A stretch of 64,000 nucleotides of DNA from positions 278,265-342,264 of the forward strand of contig KN817552.1 of NCBI GenBank assembly GCA_000827495.1, in the 5' to 3' direction. Source of the DNA: Hypholoma sublateritium FD-334 SS-4. Taxonomy: Eukaryota; Basidiomycota; Agaricomycetes; Agaricales; Strophariaceae. The stretch's first letter is position 1. Every line of letters begins with the position of its first letter. Below are positions 24,249 to 35,807 of this stretch, piece after piece. The translations under genes and the position numbers were made by a program. The notes under the pieces were generated by a model. The model was not told the DNA's origin, did not search any database, and was given only the letters and a program-made list of their open reading frames with translations.

Positions 24249-25980
24249 AGCTGTTCAAACTGAATCAATCTCGCTGAAGGGCTGTATATGCCGTTCCCGC
24301 CCTCATCCCACTCCCACTGCTTTCCAATGCGCATTCCGCTCTCTTCCTCGTCTTCAAGCAGCCATAATTTCACCACTTTGTCGCCAGTTTTTCGCGGAAA
24401 ATGAGCCCGTAAATGCATACGCCGAATTCACGCGCCCAAACTCTTTGGTCCTTTTAGACAGTCGATATGGGATGTTGCACCGTATATTGTCGCGCGCCGT
24501 CCGCACCCTTGAAGTGGACTACAGCCAAATAATGATACATTATATCTGTGTTCGCAGCATTAACCCGTCACTCGTCTACACCTGACCACCCGCCACATTG
24601 TAGAGGCGATTTCCCATGGCTACAGGAAACATTAGATCAAGATCTCAGATAGTCAATAAAAGAGCCCATGTACGTACCAGAAACAATATATAACAGTTGT
24701 GTGCGTTCCATCTTGGCTCCGCGATGGATATTCGTACACAAACAGTCTCGGGTGTTCAGAATGCACAACTTGTGCCGTTGTTGTGCAGTCATCTTCACAA
24801 ATGTGCAGAGAAATGGAGTGAGAGTTGCTGGCGTTGTACATACGAATCGTCCAGTGGTCTCTTGGATGGTCGTCTGTCGAATGGAGGTCTGCACTGTGGA
24901 AGAGTGGTCGTACGATGGATCCCTATGTTTAGACACTGAAGCTATACATAAACACTGCCTTGTACTGGCCAAATCTTTCATTGGGCTCCTCCAGCTCCTC
25001 TCGCAGGAGATCTTGATTATCATGGATGGCCAACACAATCATGGGACGCACACGCTGTCGGACGCGAAGGTGGCCAATACATTCTGCGGAGATGTGTCGA
25101 CAGAAATGATTAGATTTATAGTAGAGTTTCAGAGAGTCGTATAAGACGTTGAATGTCTCATACATTAGGGATAAGCTGAGCGTAGAGATGAGGGTAGACG
25201 TGAGCTAATGTCAAAAGCACATGGTCGACTCGCTCGCCGTCATCATCACTGGTGGGCATCCACTTGTGAACGTGCTCCGCCGCCACCGCCTTCCGGCGCT
25301 CGTGGCGCGCATCCTCATACTTCTTATACGCCATAATGGAGGATACAACGCGCGTTGGCTTTCCCCAGAAAAAATACGGCTTTTCGAGATCCACCAAAAT
25401 GATTATATCACCGGGACACATAGCTGAACCAGATGTTGTCGCAGCATCCCCACCCAGACGTGTGTAATCTCACCCAGAATTGGAGCTTTAAATCCAATAA
25501 GTAGTCCGCCCGCTCCCACTCGCGTGCGGACAAACACGAAGGTGTGGAAAAAGTGTGAGAAGGCCAAGGTGGATAATCTGCTCATCGCTACAAATCGTCC
25601 CCGCGCAATCGAGGACACATCTTCATTCTGCAGTTTGGGCAGTCTCAGCAAGGGCGGGGGTCCAAAAAAGTCCCGGCGAATCAACCCATCGACATCCCTG
25701 GACATAATTGCAGATGACCTCCGGAACAATAGTCCGTGGAGTGACTTGGATAGCAGAACGCTTGGGTAGTAATCATGTCGGCGATCTGGAAAGTCATCAC
25801 GCAACGCATGATGGGCGACGTGAGCTGCAGAAGTTACCGTTCGATAGCATGCAGGATCAGATGTCATTTTCCTCCAGAGGACGTCGAGATATCGTTTTCC
25901 ATGCGGGGATGTTATGATTTGCAGGCAGTCTTGGATGCTTAACGTACTAACAAAGGCAACAGCAAAGAAAAAAACTCGGC
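24249..25980. other. Cargo DNA with unrecognised reading frames
   Basis: Minus-strand frames at 24637-25038, 25158-25421 and 25403-26000 look partly protein-like. The last contains RLPKLQNEDVSSIARGRF and several hydrophobic stretches. I do not recognise a family, and stops separate them. They lie directly downstream (leftwards) of a hairpin module and may be a decayed captured gene. Confidence 0.3.
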
Positions 25981-25989
25981 CGGAGAGGG

Positions 25990-26245
25990 ATGGCACTCGG
26001 GTTAAACTTGATGCATCCCGACGGTATCCTCGCAGTAGTAAATACAGGCGAGAAAAGAATGTAGGAGAGATCCCGAGGTTGATCTCGCTGTAGTAAATAC
26101 ATGCGAAACTCTGCCTAGTAGATTCTCGCCGTAGTGTATACAGGCGAAGATTGATGTCAACCCGGCTATATATCAAATGTAATACAATTCTAGTTGTGAG
26201 AAAGTTGTGAGAAAGCGTATATCTATTCGGGTTGAGCAAGACTTA
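25990..26245 (-). repeat. Hairpin-array module, copy A
   Basis: On the minus strand three imperfect hairpins occur in tandem about 50 bp apart (26124-26150, 26082-26106, 26028-26052). Each has a TCGCC/GGCGA-type stem around a TGTATTTACTAC-like loop. The flanking sequence (gatcaacctc-gg-atctctcct) matches copies C and E closely. Confidence 0.8.
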
Positions 26246-27285
26246 CATTCGGCTCGCGATCAGAATGACGGCTGAGTGGGAGCAAATCAACAAGTCACCC
26301 TGTTTCCTGGTCAGGCTGGTAGAGGCAGACCGACGGGGCGCAAGATGATCGATGAGGGCGAGTGCATATGATCATGTTCTCATCGCCGCCAGCGTATACG
26401 TGGTTGGAAAAATATTGGCTACATTTGGAGTCAGTCTAGTTGTACATAATAGAATAGACCACATACACGTTGTTCAAGAGTGTTCGAGGGCATAGATGAG
26501 CTGTCGATGAGCCGTCGATGAGCTGTCGCTGAGTGGGCGACGCCTCAGCGTGCTCTTCGAAATTCAAAGGATAGGAGCAGCGAGGCAGGTGGGGCGGCGC
26601 GGATGGCTGGTCTGGCGGCAGGGCGGAGTTCGTCGCCGCGGTCGGGAGTAGTGTTCATCGGCGAGCAGCCCGCAGACTTCCGCAATGAACCAATGTCGAG
26701 CACGGGCAGTATGCATCCACCAGTATTCATCGACCGCTATCTCGAGCAACGTGGAAGGGTCCGGGTACGGGGCGAACCTGGCGAAGAGTTTCTCTCGTTT
26801 GAATGGCCGAGAGGAGGGCTGAGCTGGCCTATATGCGCGATCATGATGACGACGGAAGGAGGACGCCGTGACGGGAACGAGGAGACCTTGCGGGAGTGTC
26901 ATGATGCCGAGTATTGCTGCCGAATTTTGGGCGGCCCGTGATGGCACAATCAACGCGCCTTGAATGCCAACCGCAATTCACCTACTCCCAAACCACCCAT
27001 TGCCCACCTGGTCCCTTCCTCGCCCCGTAAAGATGAAAGCCGAGAGAGATTCAAACTAAGACTGTAAGTATCAACTATATTCATAAACATGTCTCTGCTA
27101 AAATGACATTCAGCAATGGTGTACGACGAAAACAGGACTTGCACGATGCATGTTCACATCTCGGACTGGTAGTACCCAAAAGCGCGAACCTAGAAAGACT
27201 GAGGGAAGAACCGATCAACTACTGGTATGGGATAATTTTTTTTTTGATGATTCGACGATAATAACGCGGTACTTTTGTATCACAG
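26246..27285. other. Cargo DNA with a possible SAP-like exon
   Basis: Long open frames on both strands at 26564-26953 are not recognisable. Around 27000-27230 two candidate exons read PTPKPPIAHLVPSSPRKDES and, after an intron, RKQDLHDACSHLGLVVPKSA plus NLERLREEPINYW. The latter resembles a SAP-like DNA-binding helix pair. It precedes the nuclease fragment at 27286 and could be spliced to it, forming a chimera. Confidence 0.3.
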
Positions 27286-28139
27286 GTTTGATACTCTGGT
27301 ATTTGGCGGGATGACTATTCTCCGAAGGTGAATACATCTCTCTTATTTTCGATCCACCCTCCTTTATGATGTACATATTTTAGCATACCATACAGCGGAA
27401 AGCATTTTGAGGATGAATTTGAAATTGTATCGACAACAGATTTAGCTGGTGTGGGTCAGCTCGAAATGTCCCAAGCAAAATGGATTCTGTTCGCATTACT
27501 CACAGGCGGAGATTACGACGAAGGTGGTGTCCCAGGCTGCGGAATGGAGACAGCATACGGTCTCGCGAGATGTGGATTTGGCAATGATCTTGTTCACGCG
27601 ATACGCACAATCCAAAGTCAGCCAGTCCTCCAGAAATTCCTTTCCAATTGGCGCGAATCCATCAAACGAGAACTTTCTCAAGGTTTTTTGCCGCATCGCC
27701 AACCAGCCGTAGCAAATCGCATCTCAGATCAATTTCCGGATCTGCGTGTCCTACAATTTTACCTTAACCCCCTCACTTCGAATCCGGACACCGTTCAGAA
27801 AGACTGGCTAATCAAGCAGCCTTTACTTCACAATCTCGCTGAATTCTGTTCGGAGAGATTCGAGTGGAGTGACGAGCAGATCTTGAAAAAGAAGTTCAAG
27901 AATGGGATCTGGGAAGGTGCACTTCTTCAAATGTTGTTCTCGGTGAGTATACAATTAGTTTCAGAGTATGTAACTTAAACATCGTCTGATTTTTACGGAT
28001 CACAGGCGTCGTTGATGTGCCAGTCCTCGGTCTGCGCACACGTGGATAGTCGACTCGCACGCATTGACGAGCGAGAGCGCGAGGTGCTATCAACGAGTGG
28101 GCCCGGGGCTGAAGCCGAGGCGACGGGGAACAATGGGGT
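27286..28139 (+). pseudogene. XPG/GEN1-like structure-specific nuclease, internal fragment
   Basis: An exon reading FDTLVFGGMTILR (the end of the XPG-I domain, normally DxDxxxFG) splices to IPYSGKHFEDEFEIV and to LEMSQAKWILFALLTGGDYD. The last leads to GGVPGCGMETAYGLARCGFG, the helix-hairpin-helix DNA-binding segment of RAD2-family nucleases. The C-terminal part FCSERFEWSDEQILKKKFKN is typical of agaricomycete GEN1/Yen1-like proteins. After LLQMLFS an intron leads to ASLMCQSSVCAHVDSRLA and the frame then degrades. The N-terminal XPG-N domain and most metal-binding acids of XPG-N/XPG-I are absent upstream, so it is not a working nuclease. Some exon joins remain clean, so it was captured as genomic DNA with introns. 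Confidence 0.78.
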
Positions 28140-28649
28140 AGTGCTTTGTGTGTGCATCTGTGGGCTAACGTAGAGATGAATGAGTTTTCTATTTTTCAAC
28201 GCACGCTGATGTACCTGACTTACCGCGGAACAGCTGGTCAGCGTGCAGAGGTTTCCGCATTCGTGGGCACGGCGTGGAGAGCAGAGGCGTGTGCATCGGA
28301 CACCCAGAAGGCTTGTGAGGTACGGCACGTTTGCACATCTCCCAAAGAGTCAGCTATCCAGCGCGCGCACATCTATGGACTCTGCTTACAGCATGACAGG
28401 TGTAACTGCGCGCAAATCCAGCCGTACACCGTCGGGGTACGTGCTCAGGAAGGGGGGGGCATACTACCGCGGTATAATTCGCGCAACCGTGTCCTCTGCA
28501 CACCGTATCCATCCCCGCTCCCAAGCGAACGGTGTCCGCGATGGCAAGCGAGCAACGGTTGTTGATCAGTCAGAGTGTCGTCAGTACACACGCGCCGGCC
28601 GTATCGGTGTGGGCCCTCGATCTTCTCTCGCCTGGTGCGTGATTAGCGC
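28140..28649. other. Cargo DNA between two gene fragments
   Basis: Both strands have open frames of 100-170 codons without recognisable domains. The plus strand could include decayed tail exons of the nuclease fragment. Confidence 0.3.
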
Positions 28650-29275
28650 GGTGATCTTTGCTGCATGCCATGCCCGAGTCCGTGTCGGCCTTCATGGGCG
28701 TCAAAGCAGCGGGGGAAGGGAAGAGGTTGGCAATGGGTGGCCTGCGATTTTTCTCTCGCATCCTTGAGGTGTGTTTGCTATATATCATTCGTGCAAGTCC
28801 TTGTTACTAATTTACTCATTCTTTAGAATGACTTTCCCAATGATAACCCCAATTTGCTTGCTCAAGCATTATCATTAGCCAAAGTTTTACAGGTCACTGC
28901 TGCAGACCAACATGAAACCTGGTATACGGCAAATGCCACCATCCTTAAAAACTTGTTCGCAAAGGGCTATTGGCGGACGATCATTCTTTGAACGAAACTC
29001 TTCAACCAGTCTTTGATCAACTTATCGCCCTCTACTCTCTGCCAAAGGAAGAGGAAGAACAACATGCAGAATTATCCGATTTCCACAGTTATGTATACTC
29101 ATCGATTGGAGAGGGTCTGCGCAATTCAAGTTCACTACCTGGCATTCTTGGCGTGCTGAAGTCTGTTGTCCGTGTTGCGCCTGAGCGCATTGAGCCTTTC
29201 AGCCAGCCTCTCATGAAATTACTGAGAAAACTCACCAAGGAACATATACATTCATCCCCGACGACCCCTGGACAT
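28650..29275 (+). pseudogene. TRA1-like (SAGA/NuA4 PIKK-family) helical-repeat fragment
   Basis: An exon reading AAMPESVSAFMGVKAAGEGK and ending FFSRILE at 28768 splices over a 58-nt intron to NDFPNDNPNLLAQALSLAKV, with VTAADQHETWYTANATI downstream and then FAKGYWR. After a frameshift near 28968 the protein continues DDHSLNETLQPVFDQLIALY, LSDFHSYVYSSIGEGLRN, VAPERIEPFSQPLMKLL and LTKEHIHSSPTTPG. The content and order fit the HEAT-repeat region of basidiomycete Tra1, a very large co-activator scaffold. This is recall-based and should be tested by search. Only a few percent of a Tra1 gene is present and the frame is broken, so it is a captured fragment. Confidence 0.6.
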
Positions 29276-29900
29276 GAAACCAAGAGCACGAAACTTCGGG
29301 GTACTCCGATTGGGGAGGTCTCCACTAGGAAACGTACGACCGCACGGCGGCGACGCGCATTGTGAAGGGGAAAGTAATAAAAAAAAGCGAGCAGATACAG
29401 TGATCCCTACGGGCACAGGTGCGTGGCCGCGCGAGGTCGGTGTGGATCGAGTTGTGTGGAAAATGGGAACGGCCTCGGCGCGGCGGCGCTTATGGCCGCG
29501 GGGAGGGCATCCGGGGCCCGGGCTCTGTCGTGTTGACGTGCTGTGGGCCCGCTGGCTCAAGAGCCCATACGGTGGCGTAGCGTGCGTGCGCATGGAGGAC
29601 GGCGACGCGATGGAGGTTGACACGGAGCTGTCCGATGAGGATTCGGAGAGCGCGTAGATGGAATGGCTCCCTAATAGGACTCGGAACGGGGTGCGCACGC
29701 GCGAGCTCGTATTAATTCTTATCCGTTGTTATTTCAATGTTTACTGGGTAGAGGCAAGGGAAGCGGCGGGTAACTCAACTTCAATGACAATCAAAACCAC
29801 AAGCAAATTTGAGTAATCCTCCAACATATAGATGCACAAAGGTATGTGTAAGTAATTACTATACAAAGCGGGCAGCCTGGACAAGAACGGTCAACAAAGA
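29276..29900. other. Cargo DNA, unrecognised GC-rich frame
   Basis: A plus-strand frame (29274-29657) ends in an acidic stretch (DGDAMEVDTELSDEDSESA). Such tails occur in nuclear proteins and could belong to the degraded GEN1-like tail. The opposite strand is also open, so coding status is unclear. Confidence 0.3.
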
Positions 29901-29934
29901 AAGTCAGCATCTAACTGTTCCGCGATGCAGGCGT

Positions 29935-30140
29935 TCTCAGTGCTGTGTCCCCTCATTCATTGTCGTCATAGATGGATTGGATGAGTACGCGAGGAAAAAC
30001 TTCCAGATACAAATAATAGATCTCATTGACAATTCCATTGTTGTTATCCACTCTGCGGACAGACCATCATCGGCTGGTATTCGCTATTTGGGCGACGGTG
30101 TTTTGATCCTTTTGCGGAGAAGTTGGATACCTGCGTAGAT
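29935..30140 (+). pseudogene. NACHT NTPase fragment (NLR-like)
   Basis: The frame contains FIVVIDGLDEYARKNFQIQI followed by IDLIDNSIVV. This is a Walker B hhhhDGLDE motif and the helix after it, as in fungal NACHT proteins. No Walker A motif or repeat domain is recognisable around it. It is short and isolated, so it is treated as a remnant. Confidence 0.5.
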
Positions 30141-30600
30141 AGACCTGTACAAGCCTTTCTTATTGTGCCGAGAAAAGTAGCGGATGGTTGAAAAGCTCAC
30201 AAATCAAGGAAATTATTCTCTGGCATGCACCAAGCTACTTGAGGCTGAAGTTTGAGCGAAGTGTTCCCAATTTGCAGCATCAAACATTCCTTATATGAGT
30301 ATCAGTCGGTATGGCAGTCATATCCATAAGATGGCCACTGAGTACTAAATTTTCATACCTTGCTCTACTATTCCTGGCCACATGTGCATATGTATGTTCT
30401 CATCGTCGATGAACATGCCGTTTTGAAGGTGCTCCAGCGGCCTATCCTGCTTAGCCCATGCGTAGTAATTGCCACTCACATAGGCTGTCGACGCAAGCAT
30501 CCCACATTGCGAAACTGAAGGAGGCTGAGACTGGAATCTGATACTAGGGTGTGGGCTTGTACTACCAGCGTATAGAGTGGTCGTCGACTGTGATTCATGA
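30141..30600. other. Cargo DNA, nothing recognised
   Basis: Stops in all frames; no repeat noted. Confidence 0.35.
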
Positions 30601-30606
30601 TGGTGC

Positions 30607-31336
30607 TCAGTGTGTCTCTAGGGAAAGTAAGTAGGTATCAGTATCAGATCTAATGCAAGTGATGGGTACAATAAGCTGAGATACCTGTTCAACCCACACT
30701 GGGGTTGAGATTTCGTCTGTACTGAGTGGTCTGGGATCAGGGATTCGGGTGTTTGAGCTGTGGATGATAGTATGATCTTGATTGTTCGCGGAAACGTTCG
30801 GCTCTTGGTTTGACTCCAGCAGAGGCATATTCAACTCTGGTACAGTGCCGACTGATTGGATCGAAGTCATAGTAGACCGCTGAAAGCTTCAGGTACAATA
30901 AGTATAAGAAACTGAGTACATAGTCTGACACAAGAGGTGGAGCCACAAACTTTAAAACAGATATGAGGCTCTGTATTTCGGACAATTTTTTTTCAATTAT
31001 TGCTTGAGTGTTCGCGACGTCAGTAATGCAGTCTTCAATATTGTTTAGGCTCCTGTCATATATATAAATATCGGAGATGATAGTGCTATAACTTGAGCTC
31101 ACCTAACAATATCAGTTGATTGCTTGGAGGATGTCGGCTTTTCGAATATACACTCCAGTCCCACTTTCTTGCAGCGTCGGCAAGGAGGGCTTTCAGAATC
31201 ATCACAGCGTATTTTCTGCTTCCGACACTCCCTCTGTGATTTCATTTCATTTTAAAAAAGTGGCTGAAATGCAAGAAAATATGGTAACCCACACAAGAAC
31301 CTTACGCAGAAATCAAGCAGAGAATGAGTACTGACT
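30607..31336 (-). CDS. Zn2Cys6 transcription factor, possibly incomplete
   Basis: On the minus strand an exon ending in DFC is followed by a phase-0 intron and an exon reading RECRKQKIRC, then seven residues, then CRRCKKVGLEC. Together they give C-x2-C-x6-C-x7-C-x2-C-x6-C, the fungal binuclear zinc cluster. A linker with TSSKQSTDIV follows, then a coiled-coil-like dimerisation helix (TDVANTQAIIEKKLSEIQSL). Downstream exons encode Ser/Asn/Pro-rich sequence. No fungal-specific middle homology region was recognised before the sequence becomes unclear near 30600, and the true start codon was not found, so it may be a captured 5' part. These proteins bind CGG-type DNA repeats as dimers; no target is inferred. 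Confidence 0.6.
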
Positions 31337-32490
31337 AACTATGAAATGAAGAATTTTTTAGATCTAGACATACGAGGTCCTCTGGTCAAAGTCTTGTGCA
31401 CGAGTGTATCTATTCTCTTTGCCTTTAACGTTACAGTTTTCATTGTGTGATGAGTTGGTGATGAAAGCACTGTGGTGAACAAGGGGCAGTGGACGGCAAG
31501 GACGCTGAACGGGGGGGGGGGGAAGGAATGAACACTTACTTACTTGCCAGTGGGGCAACTTGTGATCTGTGCAGGGTTCAGTCGCCGTTACATACCGTAA
31601 CATACACTGTCTATCTAGTCTTCCATATTTTACAGATAATCTATTGGCAAATTAAAATATTAGAGGGACTCGTCGACTCTGTCAAGCGTCACGGTCTCAT
31701 CTTGATTTCTTCAAACCTACTTTATCCATACGTGGGTCTCAAACTCGGTTCTCATGTTGTCAAAGCATCAAATGGCCGGGTCATTTAGATCATACAGTGT
31801 CATATAATCAAGCAATAATCAAGGCACGAAGTACATGCGGCAAGCAAGCGGCAAGGCCTGCCAAAAGAGAGTGGTTCCTCCGGATCGTTTTAATCCGAAA
31901 ATCAAGATCAAAATATTGACAGACTTGGTGAAAAAAAACTAAAGAACAAATAGCATAGTATAGTCCGTCGCCGCAAGGTGTTGCACGATTTTATCCTTAT
32001 TCCATGGCTCGAAAACGCTGGACACCGTGAGCATTGAGGGGCCCGGGATATTAATGACGATTCCCCGACTGCATCCAGATTTTACGGTTTCTAGGGCGGA
32101 TTTTCAAAACCTTGGCTGTGTAAGCAAGGTCCCCACGAACGCCGGCTTCCACCTGGACAGATACGCCCCTTGTCCAGAGCTATCTCCAGCCCTCTTTGGG
32201 CTCGCAGTGTAGGTCGACCAGCCACTTCTTGCCTGCCTTACCTTCGTGCTATTCAAATGTGGATTGTCGCAATCGTGAGGAGGAATGCCGGATGACACGC
32301 CGACTCAAACAGCTAGCTACCTAAGTCTCAGATGCTATTCAGACGTTGCGACTGAAGATTTGAAGACACGCTTACAAGCGCCTTCGCCGCACGGCTTGAA
32401 GCTTCACGCGTCATACGCGTCGTAAAGAGACTCGAGCGGCGAAAACGCCAGTACTCCAGTGGTCATCGCCGCCTGTTATGAATTGATTAG
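31337..32490. other. Cargo DNA, nothing recognised
   Basis: Includes a G-run near 31512 and short open frames on both strands (for example 32027-32212) without domains. Confidence 0.35.
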
Positions 32491-32505
32491 GTGTGGCTCG
32501 ATCGT

Positions 32506-32860
32506 TCATGCGTTCAAACTGCACGAAATCACCAAGCTATAGGGATTACCTTGTCGGGTACCGAAAAAAGACACATCTCGGGCAAGCGCCACAAGCAGCA
32601 TACACCCCATGAAGAGCATAATCAATATACGGTACTCCGTGAACACGTCGTCCAAAAGACGGTCCGTCCCGCGCTTGAGTGGGATCAATGCGAGCATGTA
32701 ACAAAAAGTGCAAAACGGCAACAAGATGACAAGCGTGCGGATCCACACCGTATTCAATACAGGGGGGGTTCGACTCGCAACTGTTTTCTCGCAGAGTCTG
32801 CACCAAAACAAAGTCAGAGGGCTTCAAGTAGTGTATCCATAATGGACATACCTTTCTTGT
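32506..32860 (-). pseudogene. Membrane-protein fragment joined to hairpin module B
   Basis: The minus strand reads SRTPPVLNTVWIRTLVILLP, with CYMLALIPLKRGTDRLLDDV, EYRILIMLFMGCMLL and DVSFFGTRQ downstream. This gives two or three hydrophobic helices with a charged loop. The first part (PPVLNTVWIR) is also present upstream of the Tnp2-type transposase at 52165-52200, in the same relation to the hairpin array. It is therefore either a gene fragment carried by the repeat family or part of the repeat itself. No complete gene is visible. Confidence 0.45.
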
Positions 32861-33720
32861 TTATTTTGCGGTGGTTTGGACGCAGCTGAGTTCTTGCTGT
32901 ATAACTACACGCGCAAACCGGACGTGAAGCTAAAGAATTTCCTCGTAGTGATCGATATAAGCAAATATGAAGGCTGATCTCGCTGTAGTAAATACAAGCG
33001 AATCGCGACATACTTCAAAATGCCTAAATCTTCGTCGTAGTAGATACAGGCGAAGATTGGTGACGTTTACTCGGCTGTATGTTAGATCTGAAATAATTCG
33101 CGTTGTAAGACGGTGTAAAACCATCCAGGTTGAGCTGCAGAAGTACTGACCTCTGTTGAAACATTGAAGAGCGACTGGAAATACTCCCAGTCGTCGACTC
33201 AGACAATCCAGGGGGGCTGTGCACTGTGTGAAAACAACAAGACAATGCCAAATAAAACAATTGCTCCGGTTGTCCGTCCACTCTGAGTCCCGACTCGTCA
33301 CTCGACAGCAACTCGACAGAGTAGTGAATTTTTCGTGAATTCTACTTGGATGCTCTAAGTAAGGTTCTGCTCATCCAATGCGACATCCTTCTTTATCTGC
33401 ATCTCCGAACCTGGCTCAGGCTCTCTGGCTGGACTTCGCTGGATTGATTCAACGAGGCGGCTACGTCGGCGCGGACAATCAATATCCCTCCGAGTCAAGG
33501 CTCACTAGCACTACGCATGTACGAGTAACGAACTACACATACCTTCGCTGGATTGATCCAAGAGGCTTCCAACTCGGTTTGGACAAGTTGCTACCCTCCA
33601 GCCTCGCCTCTAAAATGATGTTGCATTCCATGTTTTGACCTACCAAAAATGCCCGCCTTCGTTGGATTGATATTACGAGGCTGGTCACTTGGCACGGAAG
33701 GGATACCTCTCTCCTCTGCA
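32861..33720 (-). repeat. Hairpin-array module, copy B
   Basis: This is the reverse complement of the 51000-52150 region. It carries hairpins at 33031-33056 and 32978-33002 and a decayed one near 32940. It also has the gagcatccaagtagaattc and gactcagagtggacggacaa segments, and three copies of cgctggattgat with ACGAGGC-like ends near 33440, 33550 and 33665. Together with copy D it defines a module of at least 1.2 kb. Confidence 0.8.
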
Positions 33721-34154
33721 GGGATGACTCGGGGAGACAGGTTTCTTGAAATCTTACGAGGGAATCTCACTGAATGATTATGCACCAGGAACGAGAGCTT
33801 CCTCAAACTCCGCTCTCAGAACGTCATCTCTATCGGCGAAAGTAAAATACGTGATTCACCTGTCGAAAAGTTATGCACCATAGCACATCCGGCCGCCCCG
33901 TCTGTTCAAGCCACACAAATTTTAGGAACACTCGGACACAATTTTGCGCGAGTATATATTTTGCACGAGTATATACCTCGCAGGCATTCGCTATGGTGAG
34001 GGTATTCTCCCAGTTCTTCGCTGGATGCAAATAGGGTTCGCAACGCAGCAACTACGAGTAACTCGACATAAAGCGACTAAATTTTGGGTACCTACGAAGT
34101 CATACGGGTACAGCTCTATTCTTACGGTGTATCAAACCCCCAAACCCCTCAATC
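33721..34154. other. Cargo DNA, nothing recognised
   Basis: Contains a short direct repeat (gcgagtatatattttgcacgagtatata) near 33950-33975. No gene seen. Confidence 0.35.
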
Positions 34155-34846
34155 TTATATTGGGAGCATCTTGAGGACATCCGGCAGGCCATATATTTTG
34201 GCGGGCTCAACGGCGCGTGGAATTAGGGTACGGCACCTTCCACAGGGAAAGTGCGACTCGTACTTTACAGCCATACGACGCTGATGCTTGAGCTGTGCCG
34301 ACAAGCACTTCTGGCAGAATGCGTGGCCGCACTCGAGTCTACGTAGGGCAGTCAGTTCGACATCAACCATGGAGGTTCGGGAAATCGTACATAACGGGGG
34401 ACTGCATGACACCCTGGCAGATGCCACACATGCCAAATTCCCTGAGGGCGTCGATTATCTACGATGCAGTGCTTAAATTCAAATGATTTGACGGCAGTAG
34501 GGATGCACTCACAGCAGCTTTCTCTTTTGTGACTTGAGCCAGTGCGATCTTCACTTTTATATACTCTTCCCTCAATGATGCAGTGTCCATGATTTCCCTC
34601 ACCTCTTCCAACCCAACAGTTGCGAGCGCGGGACTCTGGTTATAAAGAATATATTTCATGAGCGACGTTTACGCAAAGAAAAAGGTATCCCAGACTTACG
34701 GCCATCCCAACGGTTATCAAAGCGGTTTCGTCGAAGTTGTTGGCTACGGACATTTGTCGACGGATAGTGTCTCCGTTTGTAACACAGGACGGCGCGGGAG
34801 GTGGAGAACCATCGGTTGAGAGGTCAATATATTCTTGCACCTCCAT
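34155..34846 (-). CDS. RING-finger protein (C3HC4-like)
   Basis: Four exons fit. The first (MEVQEYIDLSTDGSPPPAPS...) ends FDETALITVGMA. The second has GLEEVREIMDTASLREEYIK and ends EKAA. The third, IIDALREFGMCGICQGVMQS, joins through a short intron of about 46 nt to ILECGHAFCQKCLSAQLKHQ. The final part is FPCGRCRTLIPRAV and ends LKMLPI. This gives CxxC, C-x-H-x2-C-x2-C and CxxC, a single RING suited to E2 binding, so E3 ubiquitin ligase activity is likely by family. An N-terminal coiled coil precedes the RING. All introns have GT-AG ends and no stop interrupts the model, so it may be functional cargo. Confidence 0.7.
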
Positions 34847-35807
34847 GGCTGTTGTGGACGATACTGCAGAATTATCAGGCGGCGAAGGTTTAGATTTGTG
34901 GATGTCAATGTTATAAAACAAGCCCCAGAATATTCGGCCTTTCACAAGCAACGGATGGTCCTGCCAATGTGACAAAGAGACTACCTCGAGCCCTTGCCCC
35001 GACCTATGGCAGAACGTGATTATTATGAACAAAGGGCATGCCTCACTACTACTTACTACGGCAACTTCCAGGCCTCGTCGACTGCTCTTATTTAAGGCTG
35101 ATTCGTCGACGTTGCTCTCTCAAACCCCAAGTTCCCTCTTCTTTGCATATGCCTCAAATCACTGCGCCACGGACTCTGGTAAGCCGAAATCCCTCCCCAC
35201 TCCGAGAACTTATTACTCAGGGATGTGCCATAGGCCAACCAGACGGCCATAGCCGTCATCATGGACAATGTAATCGACACAGTGCACATCCATCGCGCAT
35301 GGCGGTATCAAGGACGCGCCCAGGTATGTAGGCTTACTCGCGTGTACCGCTCTTAACGCATCTGATTATATTTCAAGTACCTGGCGCTCACATACCAGCG
35401 CGCAGTCCACTTGATCGTGGTGGAATTTCTGTTCCTTTTCTTTCAGGCGCCGACGGAGTGTCATGCACTGGTTCTATTCTTCTATTTGGTCGCCGTTGAG
35501 CCTTACTTATGAGCGTCGCCGGCTGAGGGTGTAGATGTCACCGAAGATTACCTAGCACATGCACAATGTACTTCGCTTGTAATACTGCCCAAGATACTAT
35601 ATATCTCTGCTCAGCAAAGGACCGCGCATATTTGACGAACTTACTCTATATAAGTTTCGCCGCCGGAGCAGTAAATGTAGGCTTCGGACCTTCAAATCAT
35701 ACTATTCTACCGGCAATCGCCAACCTCTTGAATCTGATCAAAATCTGATCGATACTTGACCATTGCAACGCGACCTGAAGCTCAAGATCATCTTAATCAC
35801 ACATAAT
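34847..35807. other. Cargo DNA between RING and dehydratase genes
   Basis: An upstream extension of the RING frame to 35032 is open but not RING-family-like. Frames on the plus strand at 35016-35331 overlap each other and have no domain. It probably contains the promoters of the two divergent genes. Confidence 0.35.

Noticed and set aside
25403..26239. A 278-residue single-exon gene on the minus strand
   Set aside because: Its first 100 codons are hairpin module A, so the apparent frame is a fusion of repeat and unknown sequence.
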